Shown here: in pieces, positions 1 through 7,786 of the stretch | Numbering within the stretch: the stretch's first letter is position 1 | Layout of the letters: each line of letters begins with the position of its first letter | Virus record (IMG/VR): IMGVR_UViG_3300035698_019880 | Coordinates: 1 to 21,701 of that record | From: a virus | Length of the DNA: 21,701 nt | Direction: 5' to 3' (one strand) | Notes under the pieces: model-generated | Database searches by the model: none | Seen by the model: the letters and a program-made list of their open reading frames with translations, nothing else | Told to the model about the DNA's origin: nothing | Translations under genes and position numbers: made by a program

Positions 1-18
1 GCCGAACAAAACGGCGAT

Positions 19-41
19 CTCAACGCGCTAAGGCGCGTGAG
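19..41 (-). terminator. possible stem-loop after the last tail gene
   Basis: CTCA plus CGCGC pairs with GCGCG plus TGAG around a TAAG loop, giving nine base pairs with one bulged A. It lies about 40 bases downstream of the stop of the 337-residue tail gene. On the minus strand it is followed by a short T-rich stretch (GTTTTGTT) rather than a clean T run. It could be a weak terminator for the tail operon or just a GC-rich intergenic dyad. Confidence 0.25.
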
Positions 42-80
42 ATGCCTCTGCGTTCGCAAAAAAATATCGCGCGGCGGTAA

Positions 81-1094
81 TCAAACCGTCCAGAACCGGC
101 CCACAACGCGGGCTTCGCTCAAAAACGCGCTCGCTGCGGCATCGTTCTGCTCGATCTCTTTAGTGATCGCGTCAATCTGGGAGTTTCCGAAACCACCGGC
201 GAGGGCGGGGAGGCCCGGGAGTGCGACTTTTTCAAACGTGTTGATATCGCGGTTCGTGGCGTGCTCGACATTCCAATAGAGCTTTTGATCGACGATGGGT
301 ATCCACGTCTCATCGACGGGCGCTCCGGGAGCGCTTCCGGCGGCGGAGACGAGATAGAGACGGGCGACGACGAGGCTATCAATTCCCGGGTCGCCGACAG
401 CGGCCGCGATTTGAGCCTGGATGGAATCCGGGGCTGGGGTAGGCTCGAACCGCTGAGGCTGGACCGAAATCCATGGAAGCTCGCGGGTCGGGAGGTCGAG
501 CGTGACTTGGACCCCGCCCTCGTCATCGGCTTCGAGACGGACGCGCTCTCGCTCGACATGGAGGACGATATCGACGGCGCGGGCGAGACGCCGGCGGGCA
601 CGATCCGCGGGAGTCCCGGATTCGGGGAGTGAGATGGTCCCACCGCTCGTATCAGCTCGCGAGGCTTCGGCGACTCCGAGATCGAGGAGCGTTTCGGGGA
701 TTTCCTCCCCGGCGGCAAAAGGCGAGGCATCGGTCCCGACGGCTCGGAAGTCCTCGACAGGGAGCCAGGGTTCTTCGGACAGCCAGGGGGTAACTTTACC
801 ACCGGGGGCTTTACCCCCGAAACGGAAACGGGTTTCCCGGGGCGCGGCATCCCACGTGAGGGGCGGGGCCTCGACATCGAGGGGACCGACCATGGAGTTT
901 TGATAGTGCTGGATTTCCCAGCGCTTATCACCGGTGTCCCAGCGAGCGAGGACTTCGAAGGGGTGGCGATACCCGGCGTCGTCGTCGGTCCCGATTTCCA
1001 TCGGGCGCCAGTAGCGGATGAACCGCACGAACCGCCGGCCGTCTTCTGCGGGGATGCGACCCCGTGTTAGTTTCGGGAGCGGGAGCGAGATCAT
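81..1094 (-). CDS. unknown protein in tail-tip position (337 aa)
   Basis: I do not recognise a family. The protein is 337 residues, acidic and proline-rich, with alternating hydrophobic and polar stretches that suggest beta structure and no membrane segment. A run rich in Arg and Glu sits near residues 165-190 (ADRARRRLARAVDIVLHVER). It is the third gene after the tape measure gene, where tail-tip, baseplate or receptor-binding proteins are encoded in siphophages. Its ATG overlaps the stop of the preceding gene as ATGA, so translation is probably coupled. A tail-tip or fibre role is inference from position only. Several long ORFs in other frames across this gene are GC-driven shadows. Confidence 0.8.
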   Translation of the reverse strand: MISLPLPKLTRGRIPAEDGRRFVRFIRYWRPMEIGTDDDAGYRHPFEVLARWDTGDKRWEIQHYQNSMVGPLDVEAPPLTWDAAPRETRFRFGGKAPGGKVTPWLSEEPWLPVEDFRAVGTDASPFAAGEEIPETLLDLGVAEASRADTSGGTISLPESGTPADRARRRLARAVDIVLHVERERVRLEADDEGGVQVTLDLPTRELPWISVQPQRFEPTPAPDSIQAQIAAAVGDPGIDSLVVARLYLVSAAGSAPGAPVDETWIPIVDQKLYWNVEHATNRDINTFEKVALPGLPALAGGFGNSQIDAITKEIEQNDAAASAFLSEARVVGRFWTV

Positions 1095-1717
1095 ACGGCG
1101 GAAAAGTGCATGATCCCGCCCTCACTGATCGAGACGGTCAAATTGTGGGTCACAATCTGAGTCGTGCGACGGACCGAGCCTTCACTCCAGCGCAGCTTCG
1201 CGAGGACTTGAAAGCCGATTCCCTCTTCCGCGAGGCGGCGCTTTTCGGCGGGGCCAAAGTCGGTCAGGTGTTTGATCTGGAGACCTTCAGGGAAATCCGC
1301 AGGCGGGGCGAATTGGTTGTCCTTCAGAGTGATCATGACGACAATCGCACTTTCGTTTTTCTCCCCCGGCTTAGCGTCTTTTAGGTCGAGGTAGACCTCG
1401 GAAGCGGAGGCGCGGGTTTCATTTTCCCGGAAGCGATTGAGGCGAACCGGATTGATATCGCCCTCGAGGATCCAGGGGGATTCGTTCTCGACTGTCCCGC
1501 CGGAAATGCGGGCTTTTCGACCGCTCGCTGCGACTTCGAAAAAAGTCGAGACGGGGTTTGAAGTGCGGATCCGGACTTTCACCCCGAGCGGGGTTTGGGT
1601 CATCATAACATTGGGACCGATCACGAGGGGCAATGTCTTTGCCCAACGAATCACCATGGCCCACCACTCGACGACCTTCTGTCCCCGTTTCGGTTCGAGC
1701 TTGTGATAATCGATCAT
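1091..1717 (-). CDS. unknown protein, probable minor tail or tail-tip component (208 aa)
   Basis: The family is not recognised. It begins MIDYHKLEPKRGQ and has a Trp-rich segment (VVEWWAMVIRWAK) near residues 15-27. This is followed by short beta-like segments ending with a Thr/Val-rich stretch near the C-terminus. There is no signal peptide or transmembrane helix. The segment TPLGVKVRIRTSNPV around residues 42-56, followed by a Gly-Gly-Thr-Val turn, resembles the N-terminal part of many phage minor structural proteins, but only in general style. The gene starts 3 bases after the stop of the upstream 256-residue gene, and its stop overlaps the start of the 337-residue gene. It therefore belongs to the tail operon. 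Confidence 0.78.
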   Translation of the reverse strand: MIDYHKLEPKRGQKVVEWWAMVIRWAKTLPLVIGPNVMMTQTPLGVKVRIRTSNPVSTFFEVAASGRKARISGGTVENESPWILEGDINPVRLNRFRENETRASASEVYLDLKDAKPGEKNESAIVVMITLKDNQFAPPADFPEGLQIKHLTDFGPAEKRRLAEEGIGFQVLAKLRWSEGSVRRTTQIVTHNLTVSISEGGIMHFSAV

Positions 1718-1720
1718 CGA

Positions 1721-2491
1721 TCAAGTGTTGATAAACCGGTAGACGATCGGCTTCCAGCCGCCTACGTCTGAGACGAGAAAAGATTCCTCGATCGCATACC
1801 ACCGCTCTCCATCAACAGGCTCGAGCTCCTCGACTTGCGAGGGGACTTTCAGGAAATTCCGATCATCTTCAATTCCGTAGTCGGGGGCATTGTAGGGCAG
1901 CTCCGTGAAGACTCGACCAACACCGCGCTGAGCCACACTGGGATCGCTCGTGTTGTAGCGACAGCTCACGGTCGCGAGCATGACGAGGAAACCGCTCTCG
2001 TTCAACCCGAAAGCAGGGTTGGTCACCAGCTCGCTACTTTCGCGGTCCCCTCCATACCAGTGACCGCTCCGCTTGACCACGAACTCTTCGATTTTCGATT
2101 TCTCGATTTGTCGATCGAAAGTGATGCGCCCGGTTTTTTCATCTTCGTTTCCTCCGTAGTTTTCGACCAAGAAATCGATGCCTTTGAATTTCTCAATCGG
2201 CTCTTTTTCGAACGAGGGCGCATAGTTCCACTTGGCATCTTCGGGGCGGTTGCGGCCGTTTTTCTTATCGACACCTTCAAAGGTGAGATCGACTCGGAAG
2301 CCGGCCTCGATGGTGTCAGAGTTCCAGGTCTCGGCGGTGTAGGCAGGACTGCGAGTGAGGCCTTTATAGGTCAGATTCGCGGCGAGGACATCATCGATTT
2401 CGTCCTCGGTATCGGTGTGCCAAGAGCGGACGATGGTGAGACGTCCGGTGTCGTCCGATTGGCGGCTGATTTCAGCGAGACGAGTTGCCAT
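1721..2491 (-). CDS. unknown protein directly after the tape measure gene (256 aa)
   Basis: No family recognised. The protein is 256 residues and acidic, rich in Asp and Glu, with many aromatic residues (KWNYAPSFEKEP, GHWYGGDRESS, GERWYAIEESF). It has no membrane segment or signal peptide, so it looks like a soluble beta-rich structural protein. Its ATG shares a base with the TAA of the tape measure gene (TAATG), a sign of translational coupling. In lambda-like tails the genes after the tape measure encode the distal tail and tip (gpM, gpL, gpK), so a distal-tail role is plausible by position. No residue-level similarity to those proteins is visible. Confidence 0.8.
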   Translation of the reverse strand: MATRLAEISRQSDDTGRLTIVRSWHTDTEDEIDDVLAANLTYKGLTRSPAYTAETWNSDTIEAGFRVDLTFEGVDKKNGRNRPEDAKWNYAPSFEKEPIEKFKGIDFLVENYGGNEDEKTGRITFDRQIEKSKIEEFVVKRSGHWYGGDRESSELVTNPAFGLNESGFLVMLATVSCRYNTSDPSVAQRGVGRVFTELPYNAPDYGIEDDRNFLKVPSQVEELEPVDGERWYAIEESFLVSDVGGWKPIVYRFINT

Positions 2492-4293
2492 TATCCAAAA
2501 GTGGGTTGCCCGCCTCGGCGGGGATTGGTGTTTCTCGCGATTTTCTCCACAGCGGTGGCGGTTTTCTCAGCGGCTTCCTGCGTCTTTTTCGCGACGTTAA
2601 GAGTCCGCTCCATGATGATGGTATTGGGACCGCCAGAAATGCGGGAGAGAGCATTCGCGAGGCCGCCTGCGATGACTGATCCTCCTCCGCTGGCAGCAGC
2701 GGCGGCGGGGGCGGTTTCCCCGGCGGGGCGGGGTGCATTTTCTTCGGCGGCTGCGTCCTCTTCGCGGTTTTTCTGCTTTTTATCGCGGATCCGTTTTTCG
2801 TATTGCTCGATTGCCTGCTTTTCCCACGGGCCTAATTCGATGATTGATCCCTGCTCTTCAAAATTCTTTTTGATGATCTCCATCATTCCCGGGCCTTCCG
2901 GTTTGTTCAGCGGGTTATTGGGATCGGCGCCCGCTTTGTTGACCGTCCCCTTAATCCCGGTGGCGATTTTCTCCGCACTTCCACCGAACAATTTCGAATC
3001 CTTGAACGAATAGAAAATATCAGCAATTGCAGTGAGCATCCCTTGGCGGAAAATGAAAACCGCTTTCTCCATCGCGGTTTGAAACTGCGTGTCTCCAAAC
3101 GCATCCATGACGCTCTTGATCCCCCGGGCTGCAAAATCGAGGGCGACGACGAGGCCTTGCTGAAACTTGAGGATTCCATAGGCGAGGTGCTCGTGGAGGT
3201 TGAGAGCCCCGAGCATGGCGCGGACTTCTTCGAGGACAGCTTTCATACGCTCCCCAAAGGCTGAGGCTTCGTCCTTCATCGAGCGGACGTATTCGATCGC
3301 GGTGGCGAGGAGAGGTTTGAGCTGAGGCAGTAGCTCCTCCGAAAATTCGCGCTTCAAATCGAGAAACTCCTGCTGAAGACGAGCAAAGAGTCCCCCTGCG
3401 CTATTCCCCATTCTTTCCGCGCCACCTTCGAAGCGGGCGAGAGGGCCTTCCAAGTTCTGGAAGGCTTCGATGACAGTATCGGCTCCGATTTTACCAGCGG
3501 AAACCATGGAGATAATCGCCTGCTCTGTGACTCCCATTTTCGCGGCGAGGACCTCGAAGACCGGCACGCCTTTTTCCGCGATCTGCTGGCGGAGTTCCTC
3601 CATCGAGGCCACGCCTTTTGCTTTGACCTGAGCGAGCGCCATTCCGAGACCGGCGGCTTCGCTCGTGCTCATCCCGAGAGATCCCGCGATGTCCAAGAGC
3701 GAGCGGTTGAGCTGCATGGCATCGTCTTCGGCAAATCCTAGCGCCATGAAGCGCTGAATCGAACTCGCCATTCCCTCGATCTCGACTCCGGTGCGAAGAG
3801 CCTGGGTGCGGAGTTCTTCGAAGATCCGAGCGCCCCCAGAGCCATCGAGACTCAAGGCGTCGAATGAGATATTGAGCCGCTCCTGAGAAATCGCTGATTG
3901 TAAAGAACTCGTGAGCTGAGTCGCAATCGCAGCGGCGAGGACGCCCGCTCCGATGATCGGCAACGCTCCGAGGTTAAACTTCATCCCGCTGGAGACGGTC
4001 GCCATTTCAGACTGCGCGGCTTTTTTGAAGCCACCGCCGAATTTCTTCCCCCCTTTTTTCCCACGATCGAGAAACTTCGCCATGAGGTGGGAGCCAAGCG
4101 CTTCACCCATCCCTGAGGCGACGGCTTTCAATCCACCGATGGCAGTCGCTTTAAAGGCTTTTCCGAAACCACGACCGCCGCGACGACCGGCTTCAGAAAT
4201 GCGGGGGCCGATACGGTCGATCAGAGCATTCGCTTCCTCTAACTCCCGTCTGATTTGTTGAGCCAATCTCAGGCTTTCTCCACTTCGTGCCAT
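2491..4293 (-). CDS. tail tape measure protein (600 aa)
   Basis: This is the scaffold that sets tail length and is packed inside the tail tube. The N-terminal 90 residues are basic and helical, with Gly/Lys-rich stretches. A hydrophobic segment, LPIIGAGVLAAAIA, lies at about residues 111-124. The tape-measure domain follows at about 130-300, including the typical block AQVKAKGVASMEELRQQIAE (221-240). A long coiled-coil region follows, with further hydrophobic stretches near 365-430. The C-terminus is an Ala/Lys/Glu helix ending in an Asn-Pro-Arg-Arg-Gly-Gly tail. At 600 residues it is short to average for a siphophage and would predict a tail of roughly 90 nm if the usual length rule holds. 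It is the longest gene in the window. Confidence 0.92.
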   Translation of the reverse strand: MARSGESLRLAQQIRRELEEANALIDRIGPRISEAGRRGGRGFGKAFKATAIGGLKAVASGMGEALGSHLMAKFLDRGKKGGKKFGGGFKKAAQSEMATVSSGMKFNLGALPIIGAGVLAAAIATQLTSSLQSAISQERLNISFDALSLDGSGGARIFEELRTQALRTGVEIEGMASSIQRFMALGFAEDDAMQLNRSLLDIAGSLGMSTSEAAGLGMALAQVKAKGVASMEELRQQIAEKGVPVFEVLAAKMGVTEQAIISMVSAGKIGADTVIEAFQNLEGPLARFEGGAERMGNSAGGLFARLQQEFLDLKREFSEELLPQLKPLLATAIEYVRSMKDEASAFGERMKAVLEEVRAMLGALNLHEHLAYGILKFQQGLVVALDFAARGIKSVMDAFGDTQFQTAMEKAVFIFRQGMLTAIADIFYSFKDSKLFGGSAEKIATGIKGTVNKAGADPNNPLNKPEGPGMMEIIKKNFEEQGSIIELGPWEKQAIEQYEKRIRDKKQKNREEDAAAEENAPRPAGETAPAAAAASGGGSVIAGGLANALSRISGGPNTIIMERTLNVAKKTQEAAEKTATAVEKIARNTNPRRGGQPTFG

Positions 4294-4308
4294 GAGTCAG
4301 CCTGAGAG

Positions 4309-4986
4309 TCAAAAATCAATCGGTTCACCGACTCCTTCATCTTCGTCAATTTCGGCCCCGTAAGGATCGGGTCCCGCGTTGCTTCCAGTCCGCTGAATCG
4401 TCCAGATCGAGGGATTGCCCTGCTGGATTACGTGGACATACTGCAGGGCACGGCAAAGCGGGAGCCATTCCATGACCCATTCTTCCGAGGCGTGAAGCCG
4501 CTCACAGAGAGCCGCGATCGTCCCCGCCATGATTGTAGCGTGGATTTGATCTGAGGGCGGAGATTCGGAAGCCGACTTCCCTCCCGCGTCACGAGGCTCG
4601 GTATCAAATAGAGCGGCTTCACAAAGCTTCATCGTCCGGTCCAGCTCGTTGGCAAAGCGCCCGATCTCCGCAGTGGGGAGCGAACAGGGTTGACTCACGG
4701 ACTCAACCCTGTCGAGTCTGAAGGCGGACTGAACCTCACCAAGAGGGGCGGCGAGAAGCCAGAAGAGGCGGTCGAGTTCGAGTTGAAGCTGACCGGGGCT
4801 CAGCATCTCGCGAGCGGCGGGGAAACCATGAGTCACGATGATGAGGCCCATCACTTCTGATCGCCGATGAGCGTTGATCGAGAATGGTCGAAGGGTAAGA
4901 CTCCCGCAGGCCCACTCAGCGGCGGGGTAATCGTAAGCCGCTCCGAGAGCACGCTCTCGCACGTCGCTCTGTCCAGTTGTGAACAT
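4309..4986 (-). CDS. unknown protein upstream of tape measure, possible tail assembly chaperone (225 aa)
   Basis: The family is not recognised. The gene lies immediately upstream of the tape measure gene with a 15-base gap. In siphophages that slot is normally held by tail assembly chaperones. The C-terminal half is helical: ATIMAGTIAALCERLHASEE, then WVMEWLPLCRALQYVHVIQQ, ending at a Trp. This recalls the helical part of gpT-like chaperones, but the similarity is weak. The C-terminus is acidic (YGAEIDEDEGVGEP). I checked whether it could be expressed as a frameshift fusion with the gene before it. Stops at 5041-5043 and 5063-5065 close the alternative frames, so a lambda-style G-GT fusion is not possible here. 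Confidence 0.75.
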   Translation of the reverse strand: MFTTGQSDVRERALGAAYDYPAAEWACGSLTLRPFSINAHRRSEVMGLIIVTHGFPAAREMLSPGQLQLELDRLFWLLAAPLGEVQSAFRLDRVESVSQPCSLPTAEIGRFANELDRTMKLCEAALFDTEPRDAGGKSASESPPSDQIHATIMAGTIAALCERLHASEEWVMEWLPLCRALQYVHVIQQGNPSIWTIQRTGSNAGPDPYGAEIDEDEGVGEPIDF

Positions 4987-5045
4987 GAGTCAGAAGGAAA
5001 AAAGCCGCTGTTTGAACTGAAGAGAAAACAAGACAAACTTTCAGA

Positions 5046-5519
5046 TCAGGCGCGCGGCGCTCCTAAATTGTGGGGGGCTTCTTTTTCCGTTTCTTCAGAA
5101 TCGGAATTTCCGAAAACGATGGCCATTTGCAGTCGGTGCTCAGTCCAGCGAGCGACAAAAGCCCGCATCGCGGCGGCTTCGGCGGCGATGCTCGTGAGGT
5201 GTTTGAGACGCCAGATTTCCGAGGCGTCATTGATCGCCTTGGCATCGCCTTTGAGCGAGACAAGCGTTTCGGGGTTTTCACACAGAAACCAAACGACCTC
5301 AAAGAGATCATCGCAAAATTCGTCGGCAGGTTGATCGGTGAGCTCTTCGGTGACCATCCCGACCGCTTCGATATCGATTTCGAGCTTGGCGGCGAGTTGA
5401 AGCATCGAGCCAGTGATGGCGCGGGGATTGATACCATACTCCAGCGCCTTTTCGAGGTGAGGGGCCAAAATTACCTGCGCATCGAGAGCGGCTTGTTCAA
5501 GGGTGGTTTCTGTTTTCAT
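5046..5519 (-). CDS. unknown acidic helical protein, tail assembly region (157 aa)
   Basis: An acidic, mostly helical protein of 157 residues, with Ala-rich helices (ASEIWRLKHLTSIAAEAAAM) and a C-terminal acidic tail (NSDSEETEKEAP). There is no membrane segment. It sits two genes before the tape measure gene, so together with the 225-residue gene it may supply the tail assembly chaperone function. That is inferred from position and from its acidic helical character. The upstream leader is pyrimidine-rich (CTCCCCCTCAG) and lacks a Shine-Dalgarno sequence. A 59-base gap separates it from the next gene. Confidence 0.75.
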   Translation of the reverse strand: MKTETTLEQAALDAQVILAPHLEKALEYGINPRAITGSMLQLAAKLEIDIEAVGMVTEELTDQPADEFCDDLFEVVWFLCENPETLVSLKGDAKAINDASEIWRLKHLTSIAAEAAAMRAFVARWTEHRLQMAIVFGNSDSEETEKEAPHNLGAPRA

Positions 5520-5539
5520 CGACTGAGGGGGAGCGTCAA

Positions 5540-6226
5540 TCAGCGCAAGCCAAACTGGCGGAGTTCTTCCATCCGCTGATCGAGGTGAATCGACTTTCGG
5601 ACATCCCCGACCCTGCGGCCTTTTTTGTAGCGGAGATGTCTTTCGAGCGGGTAGCCATATTCCGGATGCGGAGGATGATCGACCGGGGTGGATAGCTTCC
5701 AGACAAATCCCCGATACAGTTCGAGCACGGTCGAGAGGATGATCTGCGCCTCGCGATTCGGAGCGGTCGCGGTGACTTCGAGCAGGAGTTTCCCGCGATG
5801 GTTAAAGGGCATCTCCTCGGTCCAAAGCTCAGGGTGATCGCGGGTCATCGCTCGAAAGACTGCTTCCGCGCACCGGGGCAAAGGCTTGTCCGGAGTGATC
5901 GTCCCGCAGCGAAAAAAGCGGCTCACTTGCACGATCGAAACGGGCTCGCTCGCAACATCGACTCGGTCGCCGGCCACGAAAGCCCAGACGACGCGCCGCA
6001 TCTCGGTCCCATCGCTGTATTTCACGAGCGTGTCGAGGAAACAGCTCGGTCCGGTCGTGCCGTTTGGCAGTGTCTTTTCCGGACCATACCACCGGAACCC
6101 GAGAGCCTGACACAACATCACCACAAGCGTCACTGGTGACGAGAGAGGCGGGCGATGGTCTACAAAAGGGATTCTGCTTTTGCCTTTTACAGCAGCGAGC
6201 GCAGAACCCGAGGCGAGGAGGTCCAT
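5540..6226 (-). CDS. unknown tail-region protein (228 aa)
   Basis: No family recognised. I place the start at the ATG of 6226, which overlaps the stop of the upstream gene as TGATG. A GTG one codon earlier would add a single residue. The protein has a mixed alpha/beta look, with hydrophobic strands (VTLVVMLCQALGFRWYGPEK) in the first quarter and a basic C-terminal third (RHLRYKKGRRVGDVRKSIHL). There is no signal peptide or membrane segment. It lies between the tail-tube candidates and the tape measure gene, a place where tail tube, chaperone or minor tail genes are common. Its job cannot be told from the sequence. Confidence 0.78.
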   Translation of the reverse strand: MDLLASGSALAAVKGKSRIPFVDHRPPLSSPVTLVVMLCQALGFRWYGPEKTLPNGTTGPSCFLDTLVKYSDGTEMRRVVWAFVAGDRVDVASEPVSIVQVSRFFRCGTITPDKPLPRCAEAVFRAMTRDHPELWTEEMPFNHRGKLLLEVTATAPNREAQIILSTVLELYRGFVWKLSTPVDHPPHPEYGYPLERHLRYKKGRRVGDVRKSIHLDQRMEELRQFGLR

Positions 6227-6561
6227 CACGCAGCGGCGGCGGCGTTTGGAGCGTGCTCACCGCTCGCGGATCCGCTGTTGGCGCTCCCACTCGACTGGCT
6301 TCGACTCACCTTGTCGATGAGCGTGACTCCACCCGTGAGACCAACGATGGTTGGACCCGAGGAAGCCAGGGCGAAATCAGTCGGAAGATCGCCGGAAAAA
6401 TCGACGTTGAACATCCATTCCTCTCCGTAGGCGCACTTGTGCTCAAAGAGACCGGCCTCATCCAAGACGACATCACCTGTTTGCACAGAATTTGTCATTG
6501 TGAACTTTTGGGTGAGAGCAGTATCGATGGAAGCGATTCCGAAGCTGTCGAGAGTGGCCAT
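6226..6561 (-). CDS. small tail-tube-like protein, copy 2 (111 aa)
   Basis: A 111-residue protein with a beta-rich body and a low-complexity tail of Ser, Gly and Ala ending in five alanines. The segment VDFSGDLPTDFALASSGP lines up by eye with VNISGKGSADYSVIAPGDF in the gene just upstream, so the two look like diverged paralogs. Both lie a few genes before the tape measure gene, where the major tail tube protein is expected. A tube or minor tail subunit role is therefore likely but unproven. The leader is pyrimidine-rich (CCCACCCCTTTACTC) and has no Shine-Dalgarno sequence. Confidence 0.75.
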   Translation of the reverse strand: MATLDSFGIASIDTALTQKFTMTNSVQTGDVVLDEAGLFEHKCAYGEEWMFNVDFSGDLPTDFALASSGPTIVGLTGGVTLIDKVSRSQSSGSANSGSASGEHAPNAAAAA

Positions 6562-6588
6562 GAGTAAAGGGGTGGGAAAGTAAGAAAA

Positions 6589-6915
6589 TTAGGCGGCGAC
6601 GTTTCCGTTGATCTCTCCAGTGACAGTGAAGTCAATATACTCCCCTGTGTTGTGCTCAGTTGTTTCGGCGCTGAGCGCTTTGAAGGCATCTTTCGTGAAA
6701 TCGCCGGGAGCAATGACGGAATAGTCCGCGCTGCCTTTTCCGGAGATATTAACACTGGTCACGATGTGCTTTCCGCCTCGAAGACGGACTTTGTCCCCAT
6801 CTTCATCGAGGACCTGGTATTTTTGAATCGAGCCATCATCAGAGGACTCATTCGTGAAACCACCCGTTGGAGTGGTCGCTCCAAAAGTGTCTGTGATGTT
6901 ACATTCGACGGCCAT
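6589..6915 (-). CDS. small tail-tube-like protein, copy 1 (108 aa)
   Basis: A 108-residue beta-rich acidic protein without a membrane segment. Strand-like segments (GKHIVTSVNISGKGSADYSV, then YIDFTVTGEINGNV) and the turn at residues 60-75 resemble small tail-tube subunits. It precedes a second protein with a similar central segment. By order (head-tail connectors, then this gene, then the tape measure) it is the best candidate for the major tail protein, though it is shorter than most siphophage tube proteins. The call rests on position and fold style, not on a recognised family motif. Confidence 0.75.
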   Translation of the reverse strand: MAVECNITDTFGATTPTGGFTNESSDDGSIQKYQVLDEDGDKVRLRGGKHIVTSVNISGKGSADYSVIAPGDFTKDAFKALSAETTEHNTGEYIDFTVTGEINGNVAA

Positions 6916-6918
6916 GGT

Positions 6919-7140
6919 TTACTTAGTTGCAGGATCGGTTTTTGCGGGGGCGAGATCGACAGTCGCTCCGGACTGGTTTCGGGCGGAAAGTTTTGGGCGA
7001 GTCGTGGAGCGTTCCCCGTGGCCGTCTTTTTTGAGCTTGTCCATCTCAGCGCGGGCTTCCGCTTTCGTCAGAAATGGCGTGAGCGCGACGGGACACTTCT
7101 CGGCGTTGTTGGTGCAAACGATCTGGACGAGTTCGGACAT
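6919..7140 (-). CDS. small unknown protein (73 aa)
   Basis: A 73-residue, Lys- and Thr-rich hydrophilic protein with two cysteines near the N-terminus (C9 and C16 in IVCTNNAEKC). Residues 26-42 form a charged helix (KAEARAEMDKLKKDG). Its stop lies 3 bases before the start of the 108-residue tail gene and it follows the 137-residue gene by 23 bases. This tight packing supports it as a real gene. No family was recognised. It may be a small head-tail or tail assembly factor. Confidence 0.6.
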   Translation of the reverse strand: MSELVQIVCTNNAEKCPVALTPFLTKAEARAEMDKLKKDGHGERSTTRPKLSARNQSGATVDLAPAKTDPATK

Positions 7141-7163
7141 GCGGGAGTGAGAATGTCAAAGGA

Positions 7164-7577
7164 TCACGAGTGGACAATCGCGAGACGGATCTCGCGGGCG
7201 GTCTCGACGTAGTCGCGGCCGGTGCGGTGAGCATCGCTACCGCTCGAACCGATAAACCAATCGTTGAGGACGCCCACTGAGGACAGAGCAGTAACGAGCG
7301 CGGTGAGAGTCGTCGGGGTGAGCTGCGCTTCGACCCAGGTGACGACGTCGTTTAGCTGGGCTCGGCTGATATCACTTTCCTGGCGATGACGGACTTTGTA
7401 GGTCAGGTCGTAGAGGTGGAGCGGAGGCGCGACGGGGTCGATCTCTTCGGACCATATAATCTGGATACGGTCGGGGGCGACTGAGTCACCTGAAACCTTG
7501 GACTCGGCAAGGGCGGCATAGTCCGAAGTCGCTAACTTTGCCGCGAAAAATTCGGACACGAGAGAGGAAACGCTCAT
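7164..7577 (-). CDS. possible tail completion/terminator or neck protein (137 aa)
   Basis: A 137-residue protein. The N-terminal helix (VSEFFAAKLATSDYAAL) is followed by a strand-rich middle containing a Tyr-Asp-Leu-Thr-Tyr-Lys-Val segment. A helix and a C-terminal strand (YVETAREIRLAIVHS) close it. This alpha-beta-beta-alpha layout, its size and its position between connectors and tail-tube candidates fit tail completion/terminator proteins such as lambda gpU/gpZ-type or HK97-type neck proteins. I see no decisive motif. The start overlaps the preceding stop as ATGA. Confidence 0.72.
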   Translation of the reverse strand: MSVSSLVSEFFAAKLATSDYAALAESKVSGDSVAPDRIQIIWSEEIDPVAPPLHLYDLTYKVRHRQESDISRAQLNDVVTWVEAQLTPTTLTALVTALSSVGVLNDWFIGSSGSDAHRTGRDYVETAREIRLAIVHS

Positions 7578-7783
7578 GCTTGGCAGATCTTACGGATTTC
7601 GGAGAGCCGTCCATTCACTGGAATTGGCGATAGCTTGCGGAGACAGGACGAGCACGCATCGACCTCTCGGGGCATATCGGCCCCATCGTGCGGATGAATC
7701 TCCCCGTGAAGGGTTAGCTTCACGGGCGGAGATTCGGGAAACGAAATTTCTTTTTCGCAAAGATCACAAAAGACTTTGATCAT
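7574..7783 (-). CDS. small zinc-ribbon-like protein (69 aa)
   Basis: A 69-residue protein with two CxxC knuckles: C6-x2-C9 (FCDLCEKE) and C44-x2-C47 (ACSSCLRK). They are separated by a strand-rich loop with three histidines (LHGEIHPHDG). Four cysteines in this layout are typical of a treble-clef or zinc-ribbon fold that binds one zinc ion. The gene starts 3 bases after the upstream stop and overlaps the downstream start by ATGA, so it is firmly inside the operon. Its function is unknown; a small nucleic acid- or protein-binding role is possible. It is not a standard member of a lambda-like head-tail cluster. Confidence 0.75.
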   Translation of the reverse strand: MIKVFCDLCEKEISFPESPPVKLTLHGEIHPHDGADMPREVDACSSCLRKLSPIPVNGRLSEIRKICQA

Positions 7784-7786
7784 AGT

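Noticed and set aside
119-931. Minus-strand open frame of 270 codons in a second frame of the 337-residue gene
   Set aside because: Its product is almost only Ser, Pro and Arg, typical of an out-of-frame shadow. The other frame joins its neighbour by ATGA and has a normal composition.
1835-3013. Long plus-strand open frame of 392 codons
   Set aside because: It lies antisense across the end of the tape measure gene and most of the next gene. Its Ala/Ser/Phe-rich product has no domain pattern and is explained by GC-driven absence of stops opposite real genes.
4309-5519. Lambda-style programmed frameshift joining the two genes before the tape measure
   Set aside because: Reading the other two frames past 5100 gives stops at 5041-5043 and 5063-5065, before the second gene begins. 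No canonical slippery heptamer was found in the right phase.
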